Shown piece after piece: positions 37,381-50,200 of a stretch of DNA of 64,000 nucleotides (its first letter is position 1; each line of letters begins with the position of its first letter). The stretch covers positions 13,081,390 to 13,145,389 of the forward strand of contig CM030845.1 of assembly GCA_018105865.1 (NCBI GenBank), read 5' to 3'. The DNA is from Metaphire vulgaris (taxonomy: Eukaryota > Annelida > Clitellata > Crassiclitellata > Megascolecidae). The translations under genes and the position numbers were made by a program. Under the pieces are notes generated by a model. The model made no database searches. It was not told where the DNA came from and worked only from the letters and a program-made list of their open reading frames with translations.

Positions 37381-40300
37381 ATGCCTGCGGAGACAAATGG
37401 GGATGCACCTATTGAACTTTGGGCTAAAAGTGTAGTCGAATTTTCATCTCAATATGACGACAGGTAAATTTCATTGCAATGCTATTCATAACAATTTTAG
37501 TGTTGGTTAACTTAGCATTTTAATCTGTCTGAGAAGGACAATTTTAATTTTATTTATCTCTTGTCTATTCGTTTAAACTTGACTAGATTTTGAATTGAGC
37601 TGTTCAGTTTCTCACTGATAATAGTGCAAGTCATTATCGTCGTTGCACCTATTGTCTCTTGGCCCAATGGAATCCACAGTAGAAATTTTCTTTTCTGTTT
37701 TCACATAAATAATTTTTATAATTCATAATTTCATAATTCATTTAGAGCAAAAGAATTTATCTTTGATTGTTGTGTTGTGTTGTGTTGTTTGTTGGTAGAG
37801 GGATTGTAATTTAAAGTTTTTAAACAATGCCATCAATAATTTTGCAGTTAAATGGTAGTGCTAGAAGTTCATTAGATGTTGATCATCTAACGATTAGTTG
37901 CAAATCTGATTTTAAACTGATTATTTTCAGATATGCAGCTGACAAGATTCTTGGTGCACCCAATTTTTACCCTAAGTATGGTGATCACAAAGGGACTTGG
38001 GCTCAGAAAACTCTTACAGCAAAAGAATTCATAGTGGTTAATAGAAATCTTAAAGTGCTTTAATAGTGTCAAGCCTTTTTAGAAATGCATTGGATAAAAT
38101 TTTATTTTAGGCACTGATAATTTCCCTCTTTATCATTGTTGGTCTTTTTTGCAAAGATTATTGTGCAAAATAATATTATGAAATCATGCTCTTATTCCAG
38201 TTCTAGGGGTCTGTGGTGGAGCAGTGGTTAGCACACTGGTCTGCCATTCTTGAAGTTCGTGGTTCAAAGCCCGACCATAGCAGAAGCTTTTCGGTTGTTT
38301 CTGCCCCAAGTGCCCCCAGTTGACTCAGCTGTGAATGAGTACCGTACATTGGGAGTTAGCTCGGTGGAAGGAAAGGCGGCGAGGGAAAGGCTGGCAATCG
38401 CCCTCATTCAGCCATTGCCATGTAAAACTGAAGGCTCTAACTCTTTGGTTCTCTGGCAGGCCCATGGGACTATGGAGTATGCCTTTACCTTTTTTTTATC
38501 CCAGTTCTAATACTCAAAAGGTATTGTTCAAATCAATTTGCAGAAGGCCAAAACAATCTAGAGATCAGTCATAGTGGGGAAACAAGCATGGCAGACTATG
38601 GAGAAAGAGCCAGCTGAAAAGAGTTGAATGTATTAAGTTTGTTGGAGGGACTCTAACAGCAAGGGGAAGAGCTTTCCAGATTATCAAGCCTGTAGCAGAT
38701 AATGCTTTTTGCCAGGTTCAGTGTTGGGTCCAGATATATAACAAAATCATCACATCTTGTTGTGTTTACATATTTTGGTTGATCTAGCATGAATTTTCAT
38801 TGGCTGATCCAGGGGGGACACAGGGGCAGGTACCCTCCTCATCTCACCCCAAGAATTTTTTTATAATTTCTCATCATGGTGAAATGCTGAAGTTATAAAG
38901 ACACAAGTAGCCATAAGTGAAACCATAAGTGAGGTAATGATTAAAATTGCATTAATGTGATATTTCATCTCATAGAAAAATCATTTTGTCCATTTTTCAG
39001 CTACACGTTTTTTCAGATGGCTGTATTAGGTCTTTTTCTTTTTATTAATTTCATTGCTTTCTTGAGTATTTAATATTTTTTAGGTTGAATTTGATGAGCA
39101 GCTTTATTTGACTGCAGTGGAGGTATACGAAACTTACAATGCCGGTGGCATTATTCGCATATCTGCCTTTGATGAAGTTTCTGGCCTCTGGATCAAAATA
39201 TGGGAGAATGCAAAAGCCACTCGCATTGAGACCAGTCGCGCATTCAGTCCTGCTATTCAGGTACTGCTGAATTTTTCATGTCATATTATTGTTGTTTTAA
39301 GATAATTAGTATTTATGTTAGGCAACAGAGTTGTTCTTGTAATGTGAATAGAGTAAAAAAGGAAATGCAGTCTAATCTTAAGATAATGACTCTTTTACGG
39401 TTTTACCTAGTGATGTTAATTCTTGTCTTGGTCCTTGTCCTTAAGGATTCCTTCAGGACCAATTTGAAATCCTTGTCCTCGTCCTTGAGGAGTCAGTTAT
39501 CGTCCTTATCCTCGTCCTTGGAGGCTCGGACCTCGTCCTTATCCTCGTCCTTGCAGATCGGTTTTTGTCCTGTCCTTGTAACTTAGTCCTTGAAAAAATC
39601 CTTACAAGGACCAAATTACTTGCATACCATTTTCAATTGTTCTGATAATCATGTTCCAAGGTAAGAGTGGTATGCAGATTCATATTTACATATTTGCTTT
39701 GAGTTACTCTAAATGTGTAGTCATTGTTTCCTTTATAATACCATTTGAGGAGTTTCCTTTATAATACCAGTTGAGGAATTGATTCTTTAGCAGAATCCTT
39801 TGTTGCCATGCGGCGTCGGCTGAGCTCGGCTCCAGTTTAACGAGTGTTTTTGCAAAGCGGTCTCATAATTAGACCTCACCGTGCGCGCATGACTGATATA
39901 TTAAACACTTGTTTATTTGAAATACAACATTGCGGTTGACTAGATTACATTTTACAATATTCTTTTATTTTGCTTTTCTAATTTTGTGATTCAAATTGAA
40001 ATTGTCTTTGGTTTTTTCCTTTCTGACTGTTTTGTCTGACAGAGATCGGTCCTTGTTCTTGATCCTTGTCCTTAGAGGTCAATCCTTGTGGTCCTTGTGC
40101 TTGGGGGATAGGTCCTTGTCCTTATCCTCGTCCTTGGGGGTTCAGTCCTTGTCCTTATCCTCGTCCTTGGAGGGTCGGTCCTTGTCCTTGTCCTCGTCCT
40201 TGGGGTCGGTTCTTGTTAACATCACTGCTTTTACCCTTTGACCTTGTTGAAATTTTGATTCTAGAAATTTGGGTCTTGTTACCAAAAGCTTCCCTTTTCC

Positions 40301-42615
40301 AATTTTTTATTTGTAAACTGCTGAAAAAATTCAATGTGTGAGTAATCAGTCAAGATGGTCAAATTGCAGAAAGCAGTGAACTGTTTGTATGTGAAGAGGT
40401 AGATTCTGAATTCCAGTCTTTCTGAAAAATGTAAGCGATGAAATCAACATCACATTTTAGTTTAATAAAGACATAGTCTCATACATGGTAGACCGGAATT
40501 TTCTTAGTTAAACAGCATCACTACATGAATTGGTTTTGACCTTCTAAGCCCAATTCAGAACATAAAGCAATGGAAGTCAATGGAAGACAAAAGGTGATTG
40601 CTGGTGTCACAAGATGTGATCACATTAGTGATTATATGATGTTTGTTCTACACTGGCTGCCTTATCCTGCTCGAGTTGAGTTTCATATGTTGAGAGCGGT
40701 TTCACTCTCTCTTTTTGGTGCCACTCCATCTTACCTTTCAGAGCTACTCCATCCTCTTAGGCTCTATCCCTGGTCGGCCATGTCTTCGGTCCACAACCAA
40801 TGGTCTTCTCAGTATGTCCTAAGCACAAACCTCCTTGTTCCTGAAGTGAGGTTTTGAATCAGTTGGCCCTATCCTTTGGAATGCTCTTGACGCCAGTATG
40901 CATGGCTTAGCAACTCCTAATTCTATGGCTCTCTTTTTGAAACGACTTAAAACTTATCTCTTTGTCAATATACAGTAATTTCAGTGGGAGCACTTCTGAG
41001 TGATTCTTCTTCAGAAAAGGCACTATACAAATATTCTTTTACAGTACATTACTTATTCGTTTGCTCAGCAGACCGCTGCATATTGATAATTGAGTGTGTC
41101 ATGATGTGACGTAACATGACAAGAATAGGGTCTAATGGTTATAGGTCAATGTTCAAAAGATTCAGTATTCCGGCAGCAAATGTTAGGGTTATTGCTATAT
41201 TCAATATCCCACTGCACCTCCTCCTTTCGTCTTGTCTTCCCTTTCTCCTTTCCCATCCCCCATTGCCATTGTTTACACATTGCTGCCCCACCCAGTTTAT
41301 TTGTTTTACTTATTTAGGTACAATAATCAACTTGTATGATGTGGGTGGTAATGTAAACGTTCCTAAACGACATTGCTGATCATAATGGAAAGAAAGGAAA
41401 GAGGGGTAGAGGGTCAGCCATAAGCTGTAAAGACAAAGGAATAATAAATTTTTGGAAGGTAGGAAAGCTCAAAGTTCAAGGAGCCGTCATAAGTAAATGA
41501 GTTTTCCTTTCAAAACTAAAAGAAACAATTTCTGATTACCGGTAGGTGGTTAACATGTGTTGACTAAGTGGGATTACCATCTAGTAAGAACTGGGTTTTA
41601 CCGACAATGTCAACTGGCTGCCAATTGCACTGTTCATAATGAAGTCACCACTGTCTCAAGGATTACTATTACTGCACCCTAAACATGCAGTGTTTTGCTA
41701 GCTTGTTAAGTAAGTAAAACCTCGTGGATTTATATAGTGTTTTGGAAAGTAGTGCAACAGTAGCTGCTTATTCTTAGACATTTAGCCTTTCCTAAGATAG
41801 CTATGTGAAAGGTAAAATGATCAGTCAGGCAATGGTCAATATATCTGAAGTGCAGTGAGGCTAGGTTGTTATAGCTATGAAGGAAATGATTTTAGAAAAA
41901 GGAACGATTAGAGCAGTGGTTCTCAACCTTTATGGTGCCGCGACCCCTTCAATTCAATTTCCCATGATGTGACGACCCCCAACCGTAAAATCATTTTCGT
42001 TCGTAATGTAAACTGCTGAAAATAATAATGCTACAACAATTAAAATGCTTGAAATCATTCTGATTCAATTGTCTGCAATGCCTATCCTCGGAATGGCAAT
42101 TATATTTAAAAAGACTAGTAACTACCAATAGGAAAATTTTGTACAATTACAAGTTTTGAGCATCAAAAAAGAGACAACTCCATATTTCCGAAAGTTTCAG
42201 GCGACCCCTGGCAAATCGTCATTCGACCCCCAAAGGGGTCGCGACCCACAGGTTGAGAACCGCTGGATTAGAGCTTAGATCTGAAGACACGATGAGATAA
42301 TACAGGAATTGTGCGAATGGAGGATTCAGATTTATTGTTTGACATTGTCTAAACTTGGATCGAGTTCCAAAGTTCAGGTGCTGCGTATGAAAAGGCAAGG
42401 TTGCAACTTTTCAGGTATGACTGATTCAGCAGAGGCATGAAAGAGTGAGACGAGGTGATGAAAGTGTGGGTCAAGGAGGCTGAGGTGTTAATAGTGATAT
42501 AAGGTAGACAGGTTTTGATGACTGAAGCGAGCTATATGTAAGTTTTATTATCTTACCGGTATATTGGATACATTCGGTTATTTTAAGCCAATGTAATGAT
42601 TTTAGTTTGGGTGAA

Positions 42616-42647
<32 letters not shown>

Positions 42648-45327
42648 ATGTCAATTTGTAGAGCGCTATGTGCCTGGCAAAGGCCATAGTCAAGAGCGCT
42701 TTACAGAAGAAATATGGGAGAACTTTGGTGACTTAGTAACAGTGTGAGCCAGTGCATTTTGAATTGATTGCAATTTATTGATGGAGGTTTTGGGAAGGTC
42801 ATAGTAGAGGGAATTACAGTAATCTAATTTGGAGTGGACTATTGACTATCTGCTTCATCCAAGCAGAACAACCTTTATTGAGTGCTATACTGTTCTCTTT
42901 TAAAGTATTATGCAGTGTTTAATAGAATGAGAGATTACAATAGAACAAGAATTTTCCAAGAACTGTCTGCTCGAACAAATCCAAGAGAGGATCGTAGGAA
43001 CACGATATTAGAACATTCAGAAAGATGTTTGGTGCTGGAGGTGGATGATAGTGAAAGTATTCCATAGGGCAGAGGCATGGTATTATGGTAAGTCTGCTGC
43101 AGAAGAACAATAGGGACTGCAAGAATGTTGACACTAGAGAAATAACTGAAAGAAATATGATATTATTAACAAGAGATGACTGCAAAAGTGAAAAATACTC
43201 GTAGACATAAATCATGGAAGATGCTAACGAGAGTCGAGAGTGCATTAGTCATCCACTGTGAGAATTTCTCTCTGCATTGTATGTCAAAGCTGTTGCTGAT
43301 TCAATTTTTGACATACCAGTAAGCTGTTTATCACTTTATCACATGACATTTGTCTTATTTTACTACATAAAGCAATTAAAGTAAATAAGCAATTAAGTAG
43401 ATAATCGCAAAGTAACTAAATTTTATGTGGCAATTACATGTTTTAATGCTATAAACCTTATGCCGCTATAAAAAATAATAATGACAATAAATAATAAAAA
43501 CAACAATGACATTAGCAAAAATTGATAGCTTGGTTTTGCGTCGCTCAGCGGAAGCAGACATGAGTGTGATAATTATAATTAATTAGAAAGGAAATATGTT
43601 TTATCTCAGCTGTTTATGGGTATTCATGCTGTTGTCATTCTTGATTTTTCTTCTCAGCATCTAATTTCATGTTTTAGTGTGGCTAGCACATCAGACAAGT
43701 ACCACGGATCATAATTTATTGAATTCCACAAATGATTATAAGTTAAAAGTCCAGTTTGCAGAAGCATTGTGAACGTGTGAATCATTATAAAAATTTTCAG
43801 GAATTTAGACAAATTGAAAATTATTTACAAGATTCTATAGTGAATATCATGATTACGGGTATATTTACTAGCAATAAGAATGGGACAAATTTGTAAAATT
43901 CTTAAACTTTATTTAACCACCACTATCTTTTCTAGAAAAAAACGTTACTATTGTCATGCATCTAACTTAATTGACAAGTGTTTGCTTTTCTGATTATAGG
44001 AACAAGCATTCAAATCAAAACGAATTAGAGTGGATGTTGATTGTACTGTTTGTAATTCTTGGTGTGAACTTGATGCTATCAAGATTAAAGGCAAACGACA
44101 GTCATCGAGTATGCACCATGATATCATTTCTTCATTCTGATAACAAAGATATTGGAATCGTAAATTTCTCTAAATGTATTCATATTTATTTTTGTGGTAG
44201 TTTTTTTAACAATAAAGTTTGTTTTCCAAACAATTGTTTAAAATTGACCGATTCTGGCTGCAGCGGCAGTTTTCAGTTTTTCAACTAAACTCAGTTGATT
44301 GGCAGACGTTACTAAATTTGAAAAGTTATTTGAATTTGAAATTGTCAGTTTTTCATATTCATTTTTAATATAGTGATAATCTGCTGGTAATCAACAGAAA
44401 TTGCATTATCAAGGTTGCAGTAGGCAGCATTTATTGTAGAATAAGACAGATGGCTTTTTTCTTCTATAAGCCCGATAAGTTTGGTTACAATTTTACCTGA
44501 TCAGATTGCTGTATAATTCTTGCTGTGGTCAAAATATTTAGACACAATCTTGTGTTTCATCATCATCATCATCATAGTTTTGAAAGAACAATTGTGCATT
44601 TAGCATTTGACATCATCTCGCAGGACTTGCACAAGTTCTGTTTCTTTCAAGAATCTTAATTTAATTCTATGCCAGTATTTTATAATACCCTTTCACAGGT
44701 CTTTCTAAATGTTTGAATATGTGATAATGCCATCAATGCTGATGAAAGTAAAGGTAGTCCCACACTCAAGCGCCATGACTTGATCCCAGGATGGTCATCC
44801 ATCCAAGTACGAGCCATGCTCACTGTTGCTTAACTTCAGTGTCTTGACAGGAACCAGTTGCACAGCGCCAAGTAGGCTGACAATGTTAATAATGTTTGCC
44901 TTAAATGACTAGGGGTGTGGAAGTTGGTGCAGGTTAGAGCTTTATGGCACTGGACTCTGGAAACAGCAATGCTCCACTAGTGGGCATGCTAAGAATAATA
45001 AGAAAAAGAAGAAGGAGGAGGCGGAGAAGGAAGAGGAGGAGGAGAAGGAGAATGAGAAGAAGGAGGAGGAGGATGAGAAGAAGAAGATATATGACTGTTC
45101 CTGCTGATGATCTTGCACAAAAGAAAGAGTTCAAAATGCATAAACAATAGAAACAAATTGACTCGGAACTCTAATGACTTAAATATTTTGACACTTAACC
45201 TAAATTCTACTTAGAAGTCATCTGTAATGTTGATTAATATACAATACAATACGAGATCGCTTTATTAAATCCACCTTGGCAAAACACAAGGTCAAAACTC
45301 CTATTCATAACTAATGAGAGTTATTAG

Positions 45328-45379
<52 letters not shown>

Positions 45380-47184
45380 GCTTTTGCACTCCTTGACAGT
45401 CTCAATATGGATCTCCATCTGCTGCAGTATTGTGTAAGTCTTGTGGCCGCCGTTTCCTCTAGTCCAATTTCAGTGCAGTCTTCTCTTATGATGTCTAGCC
45501 ATCTTTTCCTATGACGTCCATTTGATCTTTCTCCTGCGACTCTTCCAAACAGGGCTTTGTATGGCATCTTGTTTTTATCCGTTCTGTTGACCTGTTCGAA
45601 GAGTCTTAGCCTTCTTTCTTGAATTATGTTGGTTACTGGTCGTTCTGCTCCTACCTGTTTTCTGATGTCTTCATTTCTTTGGTGTTCCCTCTTGGAAATG
45701 CCACCTACACTTCGAGGAAAGTCCATCTCAAATTCCTTTAGTTTGACTAATTGAGATTAACTAAAGGGAGGTCATAAATAAATTTCTCTTGGAATAATCC
45801 TGTAGTCCTGCGATATTGCCTTCAACATCAGAAAGAAAGTATTTGTTAGAGTGTAAGAAAGTGAGCACATGATGCAGACATTTGAGTTTGCCATTGGACA
45901 ATAATTATATGCATCTTGCCATTGGAGAGTTATTTGCAGCACCAGTGGCAACTTCTTTTTTTCTTAGTTCTGTTAACTGCCAATTGCAGAAATATTGCTG
46001 GAGCAATCAAAATTAAGTTTTAGGTTTAATCTCTAGAGGTCTCTGCATATTGTGTTGCTGTAAATTGAACACAACAGAGATTTTGACAACATGGAATGCA
46101 CTTGTAGACAAACCAGCAGTCAATGAACTACCTGCAAACCTGAAGGAGTTTGTTAACAATCCTCTCTTCAGTGATGTAACTTTTGTGATAGAAGACAAAG
46201 AGGTGGTTGCGCACAGAGTGATCCTGGCAGCGCGAAGCGGCTACTTCCGTTCTTTGCTCTCTGATGGAACTTTTGGAGATGACAAAGTGAAGCTGCTTTA
46301 TATTCATTTCATCATTTCATATTGTTGAAATTGTCAAGTGTCATTTTAGTACTTGTATCTTCTTCTTAAGTTACAAGAAACTTTCTATGCAAACAGTTTA
46401 TGTCGGTGGTTTCTCATCTTTACATTTTCAAGCAAAGTGAAAGCTTTGTGAGGTGATTTAGTAAGTAAATTGAAAATGTTTTTGTTCTCAGTTCTTATTT
46501 GTTGAGGTCAAAGTACACCTTGGTGAAAATAGATATCTCAACTAGATATTTTACTTAAAACCTAAAATTCTGAGATTCTTCTGAAAATCAGAAAGTCTAA
46601 GACATGGAATACACAATTCTGAATCAATCATCTCTCAAAATTTGCAATCGTGCTTTTTCATACGCTGCACCTGAGCTTTGGAACTCAATTCCAATATCCC
46701 TTCGCTGTCTACATCAAAGCCAAATAACAAACTCTGAGTCACAATTTTCTCCCCTTCTTGCAACATCTCCTCATGTTTTTCTTTCTAAACTAAAATCATT
46801 TCTCTTTATAAAATCATTTCCTCCATAGCTGTAGCGTCCTGCCCACTCGCCCTTTTGATCAAATGACCCGGCATGAATGACCCACCTTTGGCTATAGCTA
46901 CTTCATTTGAGATTGAGCGCATAGGAATAAGGAGCTACTTTGGTGCATCTTTTGAAAGCGCTTTAGAAATTAACGAGATTTTACTTTTTTACTTAATTTG
47001 TTTGGGTTTAGGCAAAAGAATGTTGTATTTTATATGAAGTCACCGCATGGGATAACTTATTGTTTACTCACATTAGATTTACTTTCCAATATTTGCCAAG
47101 CAAATAATGCCTGTTTTAATTTCAAATGTCTGTTTTGCTAATTTGTTTACAAATTAACTGATACAGTATGATTAACTCCAGAGC

Positions 47185-47238
<54 letters not shown>

Positions 47239-50200
47239 CACTTCTATAGCACTATGCTACGATGGTACTTCAAATCCATCCGCATAAGGCCAGGTCATTC
47301 CAGAGACCAGTCAGAGGGAAACAGCAAGACAGACAATGGAGGAAATGCTAATTGGAAGAGATGAGTTTTAAGCCTAGATCTGAAAATACTCAGTTTATTG
47401 GAAGATCTGACAACCAGAGGGAGAGAGTTCCAGATTTTTGGCCCAGAAATAGAAAAGGCTCTTTTGCCAATTTCAGTGTTATTCTAGGTACATTTAACAA
47501 TGAATCAGCAAACCTTGTTGAATGACAATGTTTTGAATAGTTTAACATAGATTTTATATATTGAAGTTGGTCAGAATGCAGTATTTTAGAAACCAGGAGA
47601 CCAGTTTTGAATGCAGTTCTCTGTCATACCGGTAGCCAGTGTAACTTTTGAAGAACAGGTTTAATATGATGATGCTTACCATTTTTTGTAATGGCCCTGG
47701 CAATAGAATTCGAAATCCCTTGAAGCTTTTGCATATTAGATTTGGCCACACCATTGTAAAAGAAATTGCAACAATCAAGTCTACTGCTGAAAGGGGCATT
47801 GGCACGATTCAGGGTTGAATTGTAAAACTAATCTAGAAGATCTGAAAGAAACAAATTGGAGCTCGACTTTCATAATTATCAGATCAGAACTAATATTAAT
47901 TATCTTGATAATTTGATTTGTAGCGAATTAAACTGGATAATTTCAGCCATTATGGATTCCTGGCTTTGCTGCATTACATCTATTCAAATGAGTTTGATGC
48001 CACTCTTCCAACACAAGTCATAACAGAACTGATAAGAGGTAAGTGTAACTAGGTTTGTAACTTTTCCGGAAAAGTAGAATGCCCGGAATTATTCCAGAAA
48101 TTTCCGGAAATTTCCGGGAAAATGCAACCGGAAGCGCCGCATGCATGTCCATAAAAACATTATATAGCGCCACAATCCTGACAGTTGTTAACAAATACCC
48201 AACAAATGAATAGTAATAAATAGTAATAATAATAATAATAAATAGCAGTAATAGTAATAAATAATAATAATAAGCATTAATAATAGTAATAATAAATAAT
48301 AATAAACTTTTCCGGAATTATTCCGGAAAAGTACCGCTATTTTTCCGGAAATTTCCTGAATAATTCCGGAGGAAATTTCCGGAAATTTCCGAGCTCACTT
48401 CCCTAAGTGTAACTGCAGTTGTCTGCTCTGTTTTAGTATTAGGTTTTTAGCTATGAAAGAATATTTTGTTACCGGTATTTTGTGAAAAAATGATGAAGCG
48501 ATTCTCTATGAAAGAGGGCCTTGTATGTTTTCTAAATTTCGTGCTTGCTTTGCAAGAATTCTTGTTCCACTTAAAGCTTCAAGACATAGATCTCCGTCAC
48601 AAATATTGTCATAGAACTGATATGAACGTTAAAAGCTGTCAAATGTCTTGCTACCAATTTAACTATGTGCTATTTACAAACTTTACACTAAGAAAAAAAT
48701 CAAGTCTTGCTATGGACAGAAATGCATCCTTCAGTAAAATGATAGAAATTTTGTCTTTATTTTTACTAGTTTCACCAATAATGCCTATTGCTTTTGCTGG
48801 AAAAATTGTTTGACATTTAATATCTCAGTGTCTCAGAGAATCAAGCCACAAAGGCCAACAATTGTTGTCCTTATGCTTTAATTGTCTCTTCTACCTGTTA
48901 TTGTAAACAAAGCATAAAATCCAAGACTTTCTGTGAAAATAATGTTTTCTGGACAAAAGAACAAAAATTCATTATAAATTATGAGAAACTGATAACAGTA
49001 CACCTTGCCACTGGGCGCCGGATACCCTCGCTACGCCACTTTCTGGGAAAAAGAAAAATCCAGTTTGGCTTTCCATATTAGTCGTGGGTGAAATAGCATG
49101 CAATACACACAAAAAAGAGAACAGAGATATTTAGCTATCAAAAGATTATCACAAAAGGTGATGTTAGCAAAAAGACAGTGACCTAGCATCTATGATATAA
49201 TTATGTCAAGCAACTTTAGGTGGCAAGCTGGATAAACAGACCTCACTGGCCGATTGTGGCCCACGGGCCATAGTTTTGTGACACCGGGGACTATAGTGTA
49301 TTAGTGATATTGTGCAAGATAGAAGGCATATGTAACAATAGCCTATTTTCAGACATTAAAAATGTAATAATCGATTCTTAACTTACCTACACTCATTATG
49401 TGACAAACTTGCTATTAGATAGGGTTACCAGACGTCCTTAACTGATAAGGACAGTCCTTAAATTCCGTGGCCCCATTCTTAAAGGCGTTTGTCCTTAATA
49501 AGGACACAAAATGTCCTTAAATTTCATTTAAAATAGTGATTACCGATTTTAGACATTATGCTTGAGCTTTACAATTGATTGATACTGATTGCTGAAAAAG
49601 GTCATCACTAGTTCTTTGTGCTTGTTTGCATCTTTAACGTCCTAAAAAGTTCCACAAAGAAAAAAGGTCAATAGTTTTTTGTGCTATTTTGCATCTTTAA
49701 CGTTCTACAAAATCCGACAAGCAAAAACATAGTCGCTAGTTTTTGTGCTCCTTCAACGTCCTGAAAAGTCTGACAAGCCAGTGTTTTGTTTGTCCTTAAA
49801 TTCTTTCCAACTGATCTATTATCTCTATATTAGAACATTCTCTTGTGCTTTTAGTTGGAGACAGATTATCCATGATTGGCATGAAGACTTTGAGTAATCA
49901 TTATCTCAGCCAGAACATTAATCCGGACAACGTCATAGACATCTATCGAAATGCCACAGAGGCCGTGCCTCGCCTCAGTGAGTCCTGCGCTTATTTCTTC
50001 TTTCATGTTTTGTAGACATTTTGCCTTCAATCAAGGCACCATTATTCTTGCCAATTAGATGGTTTTATGATCAGCCCCCCCCCCCAATTGAGTTTCAGTA
50101 GTTCATGGACTGTATTATATTAGGAAAAAATTTTCTACAATGCATATTCCAATTCAAAATATTTATTGTAATTTTGTGGATTTGCTTTCAGTTGAAATTG

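Noticed and set aside
38206..38280. Functional tRNA gene
   Set aside because: A- and B-box-like motifs are present but no cloverleaf with a good anticodon arm is evident, and the segment is the head of an element with 14-bp duplications and a T-rich tail.
45373..45726. Host gene encoding a basic 117-residue protein
   Set aside because: The RKRWLD-I-ED pattern and adjoining (GAT)n tail identify it as the C-terminus of an RTE-like LINE.
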